From JBDSZL01 sp039925145 (lineage in GTDB: Bacteria; Acidobacteriota; Vicinamibacteria; Vicinamibacterales; SCN-69-37): DNA of 19,788 nt. The DNA lies in contig JBDSZL010000079.1 of NCBI GenBank assembly GCA_039925145.1, forward strand, positions 1-19,788, given 5' to 3'. The notes below the pieces were generated by a model. It was given only the letters and a program-made list of their open reading frames with translations, was not told the DNA's origin and searched no databases. Both the position numbers and the translations under genes were made by a program. Position 1 is the stretch's first letter. Each line of letters starts with the position of its first letter. Of the stretch, positions 14,171 to 19,788 are shown piece by piece.

Positions 14171-15167
14171 GCTCGGCCTCCGGACGCGCCGGTTCGGACA
14201 TGTATCCGGTGCGCGTGCGCACGTCGAGACGGCCCCGACCGGGAGCGGTCACAGCGACACGCAGCTTGTGGAAGCGGGGTTCCCCAGCAGGCGCCGGGCT
14301 GTACCCCAACGTGTACACGTGGCGCAGTTCGCGCGCGATGTGCTCGAGCACGCGGGAAACCTGTCTCGTATCGCGCGGCTGAAAGCTCTCACCCCCGCTC
14401 GCCGCGGCAAGCTCTTTCAGACGTTTGGGCTTCGCCTGCTGGTCCTCCGGATCGACGAGTGCCACGCCGTACACGATCACATTGGACGTCTGCAGACGGG
14501 CCGTGACCTCTCCAAAAGTGGCGCGGCTCGCGTTGTCGCCGCCATCGCTGATGAGCACCAGCGCCTTGCGTTCGCGACTGCCACGTTGCGCGTACGAGAG
14601 CCCTTCGATGATCGCGTCGAACAGCGCGGTGCGCCCGCGCGGCACGACGGCATCCAGCATGGCCTGGCGAAGAATCTCGGGATTACTCGTGAACGGCGAG
14701 TTTGCGGACAGAGCCGGCTTGACGTCCTCGTTGAACGCGAGGGCAAAGAACTCATCGGATGGGTTGCCGGCCTGGACGAATGCCGTTCCGGCGGCAATCA
14801 CGAGATCGCGGATCTCTCGCAGGCTTCCGCTGCTGTCGATGACCAGCCCTGCCGTGAGCGGCTCGTCCTCCCGGCGGAAAAAGGTCGTCTGCTGCGCGCG
14901 GCCGTCCTCGAAGACCGTGAACGCCTCTTGCGGCAGATCGCCGACGTAGGCGCCCTTGCGGTCGGTGACGCTCACATGGAGCACGACGAGATCGGTGCTG
15001 CTGCGAAACCGAGGGGTATCCTGACGCGGGGCGCCGAGCGCTGGCGGAGAGAGATCCTGACTGTCACCCGGTTGCGACTGTGACGAGGCGTCTTGCGCCC
15101 GAAGCCATGTCGTCACCAGCACGGCGGCGGTGACCATCGCGAAGGACCGAGCCCGGCGGGACGTCAT
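14160..15167 (-). CDS. Secreted VWA (VWFA-related) domain protein
   Basis: The 335-residue protein has a signal peptide (basic RRARSF, hydrophobic AMVTAAVLVTTW, cleavage near LRAQ at 22-25). A short N-terminal beta module (about 52-98, LVVLHVSVTDRKGAYVGDLPQEAFTVFEDG) is typical of acidobacterial VWFA-related proteins. The von Willebrand A domain then shows a complete MIDAS: DSSGS (111-115), the TALFDAI threonine and ISDGGD. These domains bind protein ligands through a divalent metal and often form surface complexes. It has no LPXTG motif or C-terminal helix, so it is likely a soluble or periplasmic partner of the anchored protein. It lies 54 nt after the LPXTG gene across a strong stem-loop and overlaps the sortase gene by 11 nt. 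Confidence 0.88.
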   Translation of the reverse strand: MTSRRARSFAMVTAAVLVTTWLRAQDASSQSQPGDSQDLSPPALGAPRQDTPRFRSSTDLVVLHVSVTDRKGAYVGDLPQEAFTVFEDGRAQQTTFFRREDEPLTAGLVIDSSGSLREIRDLVIAAGTAFVQAGNPSDEFFALAFNEDVKPALSANSPFTSNPEILRQAMLDAVVPRGRTALFDAIIEGLSYAQRGSRERKALVLISDGGDNASRATFGEVTARLQTSNVIVYGVALVDPEDQQAKPKRLKELAAASGGESFQPRDTRQVSRVLEHIARELRHVYTLGYSPAPAGEPRFHKLRVAVTAPGRGRLDVRTRTGYMSEPARPEAEHDR

Positions 15168-15179
15168 GATGTGACGCCA

Positions 15180-15211
15180 GGAGACGCGGGGCGTTTGGGC
15201 CCCACGTCTCC
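15180..15211 (-). promoter_or_regulatory. Strong intergenic stem-loop between LPXTG and VWA genes
   Basis: GGAGACG (15180-15186) pairs with CGTCTCC (15205-15211). After one C/A mismatch, GGGGC (15188-15192) pairs with GCCCC (15199-15203), leaving a six-base loop. It fills most of the 54-nt spacer and ends 12 nt before the VWA start codon. It may act as an attenuator, an mRNA processing or stabilising site, or a partial terminator that keeps the substrate gene more abundant than the sortase. No U-run is visible. Confidence 0.5.
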
Positions 15212-15221
15212 CGATCGTTCA

Positions 15222-16034
15222 TTACGCACCGAGTCGCCGCGACACCGACAGCAGCAGTGCAACCGCCAGGCAGAGCGCACCCACCAGCATAACCATCGGC
15301 ATCGCGCTCGACGTCTGCGGGAGCCGCGTTCTCGCGGCGCGCGTCGACCGGCTCTGATCGATGGAGGCCTGTTCGGTGCTGCCGGACCGCGCGGCGCTCA
15401 CCGTTGAGCTCCGTGGCGCCGACGTGCTCGCGGCACTCGCCGATGGCGCGGCTGGAGCTGTCCCGAACTCACCGCGGGTCGCCGTTCCCGTCACAGCGAT
15501 CTGGCTGGCCTGATCGGACGTCGCCGCCTGCTCGCCTGTTGGGGTGATGCGCACGAGCGGCGCGTTCTGCGCGTCAGCCGCCCCGTTGCCGGCCTGCGCC
15601 GTGGTCAGCACCGATCGTTTGGATGACTGCGCCAGGCGCGTCGCCTCATCGCGCGGGTAGATGAATTCCCAGCCCGTGCTCATGCCGGGGTACCAATACG
15701 TGCCTATCGCCGCAGGCGTGTTGGCCGCCGTTTCGAGGAATCGGACTTCGGGATCGTTCGGCCGCTCGTTCCGCTGAATCGGCATCGTCATGAACATCCC
15801 GAACTGATGGGCGCCGTCGGCGCTCGACACCTGCACCACGCTGCGCGTGCTGCCGGAGTTCACCAGCTTGAACAGATAACGTCCCGCCGGCAGCGTCACG
15901 CGGGGCAGGGCGACCGGCTGACTGAATGTGAAGTAGACCGGACGGCTCGCGTCCTGTTGGGCGGCGGCTGTGCCAACCGCACCCGACGCGAGCAGTGCGA
16001 CCGCGCAGGCCGAGGTAAAAGCGTTTCGTAGCAT
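15222..16034 (-). CDS. LPXTG-anchored surface protein (LPQTS sorting signal), sortase substrate
   Basis: The 270-residue protein begins with a signal peptide (cleavage near AAAQQ at 23-27). The folded N-terminal region (about 30-130) contains YFTFSQPVALPRVTLPAGRY, FKLVNS, VVQVSS, YWYPGMSTGWEFIYP; proteins of this pattern are frequent in acidobacteria but uncharacterised. A Ser/Ala/Thr-rich spacer (about 145-235) should form an extended stalk. The C-terminus is a complete cell-wall sorting signal: LPQTS (238-242), a hydrophobic helix (about 244-264) and a positive tail (RRLGA). A sortase with an intact triad is encoded two genes downstream in the same operon. GGAGG precedes the ATG by seven bases. 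A structured leader and a sigma-54-like element lie upstream. Confidence 0.85.
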   Translation of the reverse strand: MLRNAFTSACAVALLASGAVGTAAAQQDASRPVYFTFSQPVALPRVTLPAGRYLFKLVNSGSTRSVVQVSSADGAHQFGMFMTMPIQRNERPNDPEVRFLETAANTPAAIGTYWYPGMSTGWEFIYPRDEATRLAQSSKRSVLTTAQAGNGAADAQNAPLVRITPTGEQAATSDQASQIAVTGTATRGEFGTAPAAPSASAASTSAPRSSTVSAARSGSTEQASIDQSRSTRAARTRLPQTSSAMPMVMLVGALCLAVALLLSVSRRLGA

Positions 16035-16131
16035 GATGCATCCTCCAAAAGGTATCGACGGCTCCAGCCGAGCCGTTCAAGTGCCGCGCTAGGCGCGCAG
16101 CTCTCCACTTCGCCCGCTGGGTGTTTCCCAG
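16035..16131 (-). promoter_or_regulatory. Structured 5' leader of the sortase operon: three consecutive stem-loops
   Basis: Read on the minus strand, three hairpins follow one another before the ribosome binding site. Stem 1 is CTGGG/CCCAG with a five-base loop (16117-16131). Stem 2 has an outer AAGTG/CACTT and an inner six-pair CTGCGC/GCGCGG helix with a five-base loop and a one-sided bulge (16079-16110). Stem 3 is a seven-pair ACGGCTC/GAGCCGT (16058-16076). The GGAGG site (16042-16046) begins about 11 bases after stem 3. This could be a regulatory RNA or mRNA-stabilising leader; it matches no riboswitch class that I can recognise. Confidence 0.4.
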
Positions 16132-16430
16132 AGAGTGAGCAAGATGAATGCCGGCTCCAGGCTTGACCGGGGAGGGTATAAAGCGCCCAGATGGCACTTA
16201 CGTGGAAGGGAGGTACTGCATAGGACCCCCCTGCGACCTGGAGTCGCACCGACTGAGACGCATCATGTGAGCCCTGAGAGGCAGGGTCGAACCAGGCGGC
16301 GTCGCGGCTGAGCGGTCGGCAGCCATGTCGAGAATCGCGTGAAGTCTTCGGAGCCGGCGGCGCGAGGACGACGCCGGCTGCCGTACCGGTCGCCTGTGGG
16401 CGGCCGGCAGCGGCCAGCGCAAGAGGACGG
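16132..16430. other. Non-coding stretch upstream of the sortase operon
   Basis: Apart from the sigma-54-like element, no convincing gene is seen here on either strand. Open frames such as the one at 16198-16422 are Arg/Ser/Pro-rich and lack ribosome binding sites. An eight-pair inverted repeat, AGCCGGCG (16352-16359) with CGCCGGCT (16372-16379), lies 50-80 nt past the stop codon of the coiled-coil gene and may end its transcript. Enhancer sites for an activator could lie here but none is recognisable. Confidence 0.5.
16138..16154 (-). promoter_or_regulatory. Sigma-54-like -24/-12 promoter for the sortase operon
   Basis: On the minus strand CCGGCATTCATCTTGCT has GG and GC separated by exactly ten bases, with GGCA and TTGCT matching the -24 and -12 cores. 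Transcription would begin near 16127, at the start of the stem-loop leader and about 93 nt before the ATG. Such promoters need RpoN and an activator ATPase, neither encoded in this window. Confidence 0.4.
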
Positions 16431-16697
16431 TCAGCCGATGGTGCGGGTCAGCTCGGCCATACGTCGATCGATTTCCGCCAACGCATCGGTAATTACCTGC
16501 CGACGACGGTCGTGGACGGTCTGCTCGAGCTGGCGCGCCATCTCGACCCGGGCGAGTCTGAGCGACTCGAGCGCACGCACGGGCTCCGGGTCGCCGACCG
16601 GCGGGCCATGTCTTTCGGCTCGCTCGCGCTCGAGCTCTTCCATCCGCTCCTGAATACGAGATTCCGCATCGACGAGACCTTCTCCAGCGTCACCCAT
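16431..16697 (-). CDS. Small coiled-coil protein, 88 aa
   Basis: The product is almost entirely charged helix: residues 8-32 (GLVDAESRIQERMEELERER...) and 42-85 (ALESLRLARVEMARQLEQ...) have heptad-like spacing of Leu, Val, Ile and Met, broken by a Gly/Pro hinge (HGPPVGDPEP). It has no signal peptide or membrane segment. No family is recognised; it could be a cytoplasmic oligomerisation or adaptor protein. GGAGG lies nine bases before the ATG. A TATGAT box about 110 nt upstream (16807-16812) is a possible promoter. It sits between the sortase operon and the PilZ gene, in the direction of the former but with about 400 nt between. Confidence 0.65.
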   Translation of the reverse strand: MGDAGEGLVDAESRIQERMEELERERAERHGPPVGDPEPVRALESLRLARVEMARQLEQTVHDRRRQVITDALAEIDRRMAELTRTIG

Positions 16698-16993
16698 CTG
16701 TTCACACCTCCAGTGCGACCATGAGCCCGGTGCGGGCTCGCGGGCAGCGTCCGCACTCGAGCGGCGGAAGCCGCCGCCGCGCTCCAGTGCGCGGCGTCAA
16801 CCGCCGATCATAGCGCACTCACGCGCAGCTCGGTCCCGCGTCCTTTTCGCGGCGCCCCGGGCGCGGGCCCTGCCAGCAAGCTGCCAACGCCAAGCCCAAC
16901 CAGCTGGTGTGGGGCCTGACAGTTCTGAAAGCGGGCCGTCCGGTCACTCCGTCCACTCGGGTGAGAACGGCGTCGCCAACGCCGAGTGTCCGC
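16698..16993. other. Divergent spacer between coiled-coil and PilZ genes, no gene seen
   Basis: No supported coding region is seen. The open frames across it are short or Arg/Pro-rich shadows without ribosome binding sites. It carries GC-rich inverted repeats around 16755-16795 and a TATGAT -10-like box on the minus strand (16807-16812). The right end holds the sigma-54-like element of the PilZ gene. Confidence 0.5.
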
Positions 16994-17009
16994 TGGCCTG
17001 CATCTTGCG
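16994..17009 (+). promoter_or_regulatory. Sigma-54-like -24/-12 promoter for the PilZ gene
   Basis: TGGCCTGCATCTTGCG shows TGGC and TTGC cores with GG and GC separated by ten bases, the diagnostic -24/-12 spacing. Transcription from about 17020 would give a leader of about 62 nt. It holds two small stem-loops (GTGCC/GGCAC at 17032-17047; GCGGG/CCCGC at 17059-17071), the second abutting the GGAGGG ribosome binding site. It shares CATCTTGC with the element before the sortase operon. Confidence 0.45.
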
Positions 17010-17082
17010 GACGACCGGCTGCTACGCGCGAGTGCCACCAAGGGCACAGCCGTGAGCTGCGGGTCACCCGCGGAGGGAATGC

Positions 17083-17442
17083 ATGAGTGCAGTTCGTCAT
17101 ACGTCCAAGCGGCGCACGCCCCGGCTGGATCCGATGAGCCAGCTGACAGCGACGCACAGCACCGGCCAGCCGGTGGTGACGCTCGTGGACATCAGCCTGG
17201 AGGGCTTCGCGGTGCACAGTCTGGTGGCGTTTGAGGGTGGCAGCCGTCATCAGTTTTCCTTCACGACCGCACACGGGCACACCCTCCAACTCGTGGCCGT
17301 GCTAGTCTCGTCGCACCGTCTCGAGTCGTCGCACGGCATGCTCCACGTGAGCGGTTTCCGCTTCGACGTCACGGGCCCCGCCATGCGCCAGGACATCGGC
17401 ATGCTCATCGACGCCGTCACCTCACCGCTCACATTCCTCTGA
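17083..17442 (+). CDS. PilZ domain protein (putative c-di-GMP receptor)
   Basis: The 119-residue product carries both PilZ ligand motifs: RxxxR as RRTPR (residues 10-14) and DxSxxG as DISLEG (36-41), 22 residues apart. Beta strands follow (FAVHSLVAFEGG, HQFSFTTA, LQLVAVLVSSHRLE, LHVSGFRFD) and a C-terminal helix (MRQDIGMLIDAVT). It is one stand-alone domain, the usual form of a c-di-GMP binding adaptor. GGAGGG precedes the ATG. Its likely role is to pass c-di-GMP level to a partner in motility, secretion or surface assembly. The partner is unknown, but the sortase operon nearby has a similar promoter element. Confidence 0.8.
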   Translation: MSAVRHTSKRRTPRLDPMSQLTATHSTGQPVVTLVDISLEGFAVHSLVAFEGGSRHQFSFTTAHGHTLQLVAVLVSSHRLESSHGMLHVSGFRFDVTGPAMRQDIGMLIDAVTSPLTFL

Positions 17443-17759
17443 CACCGCCTCGAGGCTCTCGCTCCGCCGAAACCCTCAAACGCTCTGGACATTTGCCAGG
17501 GAGCGGATAGGATGTTTTCATTCGACGAGCGGTGAGGTCCCCGCCGGGCTTCGGCGGCGCGCACGCCCCCATCGTTCTCTGTGGGTCGCGTGATCGGGCT
17601 GCCGGCGCGGCGTGCGGCTGCGCGGCCGGCCACGAGCCGGTATGGCGGCGAAGGACACGCGCACGTCTGGCGTCACTCATCCGATGTGTGCGTACCTCGT
17701 GAAAGGCATCGTGAACCCAAGCGCTCCTCCGACATGACGTCCCTGTCCGAGACTTGTCC
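17443..17759 (+). promoter_or_regulatory. Spacer and possible long leader of the poly-HAMP gene
   Basis: No supported gene lies here. A promoter-like pair TGGACA (17486-17491) and TAGGAT (17508-17513) with a 16-bp spacer reads toward the poly-HAMP gene and would give a leader of about 240 nt. That leader contains a CCGCCG/CGGCGG hairpin (17541-17557). A small open frame ending at 17763 overlaps the next start (ATGA), but its composition is not protein-like. Confidence 0.3.
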
Positions 17760-19788
17760 ATGAACCCTACTCAAAGCGGCACCCTTCTCCCTTCTACGCC
17801 GGACACCGGCCTGGCGATTACGTCCGAGGCGTTCGCCCGGCATCTGCTGACGGCCATGATCGAGTTCCGCGATGGGAATTCGAATGTCCGCCTTCCCCCA
17901 GACCTGATGGGTATCGAAGGCAAGCTCGCGGACGTGTTCAACGAAATCGCGGTCCTGGGCGACCGTCGCGCGCAAGAGGTCGCGCGCGTCTGTCGGATGG
18001 TCGGCAAGGAGGGCAAGCTCAAGGAGCGCATGTGGGTGCCGGGCGCCATTGGCGCGCGCGCCGACGAAGTCGTGGCGCTCAACACGTTGATCGACGATCT
18101 GGTGTGGCCCACGACCGAGGTGACGCGGGCGGTCGGCGCGGTGGCCAACGGCGACTTGACGCAGTCCATGAGTCTCGAAGTCGATGGGCGTCCGCTCGAG
18201 GGCGAGTTCCTGCGCTCAGCCAAGCTCGTCAACACGATGATCGATCGGCTCTCTGTGTTTACCTCTGAGGTCACGCGCGTGGCCCGCGAGGTCGGTACCG
18301 AGGGCAAGCTCGGCGGCCAGGCGCAGGTGCGCGGCGTGTCCGGCGTCTGGAAGGAGCTCACCGACTCGGTCAACCAGATGGCCGGCAACCTCACCGCGCA
18401 GGTCCGCAACATCGCCGACGTGACCATTGCGGTCGCCAACGGCGACCTGTCCAAGAAGATCACCGTCGATGTCCGCGGCGAGATTCTGCAGCTCAAGGAG
18501 GCCATCAACACGATGGTCGATCAGCTGCGCTCCTTTGCCGCGGAAGTGACGCGGGTGGCGCGCGAGGTCGGCACCGAGGGCAAGCTGGGTGGACAGGCCG
18601 TCGTGCCGGGCGTGGCCGGCACGTGGAAGGACCTGACCGACTCGGTCAACGCCATGGCCTCGAACCTGACCGCTCAGGTACGCAACATCGCGGGAGTCAC
18701 GACCGCCGTGGCGCGCGGCGATCTCTCGCGCAAGATCACGGTCGACGTCAAAGGAGAAATTCTCGAGCTCAAGGACACCATCAACACCATGGTCGACCAG
18801 CTCAACGCGTTCGCCTCGGAGGTGAGCCGCGTGGCGCGCGAGGTCGGCACCGAGGGCAAGCTCGGCGGTCAGGCCGAAGTGCCCGGCGTGGCCGGCACGT
18901 GGAAGGATCTGACCGACAACGTCAACCTGATGGGATCGAACCTGACCGCGCAGGTGCGCAACATCGCGGAGGTCTCGACGGCCGTCGCGCGCGGCGACCT
19001 GTCGCGCAAGATCACGGTCGACGTCAAGGGCGAGATTCTCGAGCTCAAGGACACTATCAACACGATGGTGGACCAGTTGAATGCGTTCGCGTCCGAAGTC
19101 ACCCGTGTCGCGCGCGAAGTCGGCACCGAGGGCGAGCTCGGCGGCCAAGCCACCGTGCCGGGCGTGGCCGGCACCTGGAAGAACCTCACCGACAACGTCA
19201 ACTCGATGGCGTCGAATCTCACCGGGCAGGTGCGCAACATTGCCGACGTGGCCACCGCGATCGCCAACGGCGATCTGTCGCGGAAGATCACGGTCGACGT
19301 CAAGGGCGAGATCCTCGAGTTAAAGAACACCATCAACACGATGGTCGACCAGCTCAACGGGTTCGCGTCCGAAGTGAGCCGCGTGGCGCGCGAGGTCGGC
19401 ACGGAAGGCAAGCTCGGCGGGCAGGCCATCGTCGGTGGCGTGGCGGGCACCTGGAAAGACCTCACCGACAACGTCAACTCGATGGCGTCGAACCTCACCG
19501 GCCAGGTCCGCAACATTGCCGACGTGGCCACCGCGATCGCCAACGGCGACCTGTCGCGCAAGATCACGGTCGACGTCAAGGGCGAGATCCTGGAGCTGAA
19601 GAACACGCTCAACACGATGGTCGATCAGCTGAACGCGTTCGCGTCCGAGGTGACGCGCGTGGCGCGCGAGGTCGGCACGGAAGGCAAGCTCGGCGGGCAG
19701 GCGCAGGTCCCCGGCGTGGCGGGCACGTGGAAGGACCTCACGGATAACGTCAACTCGATGGCATCGAACCTCACCGGTCAGGTGCGCA
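17760..19788 (+). CDS. Poly-HAMP sensor protein, N-terminal part (probable histidine kinase, runs off the right edge)
   Basis: 676 complete codons are visible with no stop. The first 75 or so residues contain no membrane helix or signal peptide, so the protein appears cytosolic. A divergent unit (about 79-175, VGKEGKLKERMWVPGA...) is followed by tandem 92-residue units, each with RVAREVGTEGKLGGQA, VAGTWKDLTD, VN.MASNLT.QVRNIA, GDLSRKITVDVKGEI and NTMVDQLNAF. RE of successive units falls at residues 176, 268, 360, 452, 544 and 636. This is the concatenated HAMP array of soluble hybrid histidine kinases of the Nik1/group III type and bacterial relatives, where it relays conformational signals to a kinase. 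The kinase, and any GAF or receiver domains, would lie beyond the window. The ATG has only a weak ribosome binding site. Confidence 0.9.
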   Translation, partial: MNPTQSGTLLPSTPDTGLAITSEAFARHLLTAMIEFRDGNSNVRLPPDLMGIEGKLADVFNEIAVLGDRRAQEVARVCRMVGKEGKLKERMWVPGAIGARADEVVALNTLIDDLVWPTTEVTRAVGAVANGDLTQSMSLEVDGRPLEGEFLRSAKLVNTMIDRLSVFTSEVTRVAREVGTEGKLGGQAQVRGVSGVWKELTDSVNQMAGNLTAQVRNIADVTIAVANGDLSKKITVDVRGEILQLKEAINTMVDQLRSFAAEVTRVAREVGTEGKLGGQAVVPGVAGTWKDLTDSVNAMASNLTAQVRNIAGVTTAVARGDLSRKITVDVKGEILELKDTINTMVDQLNAFASEVSRVAREVGTEGKLGGQAEVPGVAGTWKDLTDNVNLMGSNLTAQVRNIAEVSTAVARGDLSRKITVDVKGEILELKDTINTMVDQLNAFASEVTRVAREVGTEGELGGQATVPGVAGTWKNLTDNVNSMASNLTGQVRNIADVATAIANGDLSRKITVDVKGEILELKNTINTMVDQLNGFASEVSRVAREVGTEGKLGGQAIVGGVAGTWKDLTDNVNSMASNLTGQVRNIADVATAIANGDLSRKITVDVKGEILELKNTLNTMVDQLNAFASEVTRVAREVGTEGKLGGQAQVPGVAGTWKDLTDNVNSMASNLTGQVR
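18285..19788 (+). repeat. Tandem 276-nt repeats inside the poly-HAMP gene
   Basis: The landmark CGCGAGGTCGG (or CGCGAAGTCGG) recurs at 18285, 18561, 18837, 19113, 19389 and 19665, exactly 276 nt apart each time (92 codons). A diverged first unit lies 291 nt before them (landmark at 17994). Neighbouring copies differ mostly at synonymous positions, and the array is cut by the window edge. Confidence 0.95.

Noticed and set aside
16035..16131. Cyclic-di-GMP (GEMM) riboswitch in the sortase-operon leader
   Set aside because: The GGGACGCAAAGC-type core and the expected two-helix receptor layout are absent, despite the attractive PilZ neighbourhood.
17581..17763. 60-codon frame overlapping the start of the poly-HAMP gene by ATGA
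   Set aside because: The composition is Arg/Ala/Pro-rich with no ribosome binding site and no recognisable pattern. The overlap alone is not enough.
18216..19148. Long open frame on the minus strand across the poly-HAMP gene (310 codons), and a 374-codon plus-strand frame at 18623-19747
   Set aside because: Both are shadows of the repeated, GC-rich poly-HAMP coding sequence. Their products are monotonous repeats without ribosome binding sites.
1..19788. CRISPR array, tRNA or rRNA genes, transposases or phage genes
   Set aside because: No direct-repeat/spacer pattern, tRNA cloverleaf, rRNA segment or transposase/integrase motif was seen. The only tandem repeat is inside the poly-HAMP gene.

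Overview
The window is high-GC, gene-dense DNA. Its gene content points to an environmental acidobacterium, most likely of the Vicinamibacteria type. The clues are a VWFA-related protein of the acidobacterial style, an LPXTG protein with a matching sortase, MacB-like permeases without ATPase domains, and a very long poly-HAMP sensor. This is a judgement from protein style; no rRNA or marker gene is present.

Layout. At 1-4140 almost everything is on the minus strand: the start of a gene running off the left edge, a truncated GT39-type glycosyltransferase remnant, a 68-aa protein with a strong hairpin after its stop, a VOC protein, an AI-2E-family membrane protein followed by a possible tiny ORF and a GIY-YIG-like protein, and a 2-hydroxyacid dehydrogenase. 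From 4203 a secreted beta-propeller protein is read rightward and converges on an LEA2-like putative lipoprotein (minus). Next come a zinc-ribbon protein of unknown role and a two-domain VOC dioxygenase-like protein (both minus), then a rightward thiolase homologue that has lost all three catalytic residues and a small basic AT-hook-like protein. A bidirectional terminator-like hairpin (9502-9525) closes this part.

9541-13310 is a minus-strand operon of a MacA-like adaptor and two MacB/FtsX-type permeases, with no ATPase in the window. 13502-16034 is a minus-strand operon of an LPXTG protein (LPQTS, membrane helix, RR tail), a secreted VWA protein and a class D/E-like sortase; VWA and sortase overlap by 11 nt. 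I read this as a surface-protein anchoring unit in a bacterium expected to have an outer membrane. Its leader holds three consecutive stem-loops behind a sigma-54-like -24/-12 element. A second sigma-54-like element sharing CATCTTGC precedes a PilZ (c-di-GMP) protein about 0.9 kb away, and a small coiled-coil protein lies between them.

From 17760 to the right edge runs the N-terminal part of a soluble poly-HAMP sensor, probably a histidine kinase. It contains DNA repeats of exactly 276 nt and continues beyond the window.

The strongest candidate for an undescribed system is the sortase/LPXTG/VWA operon, with its structured leader, sigma-54-like promoter and the nearby PilZ gene under a similar element.
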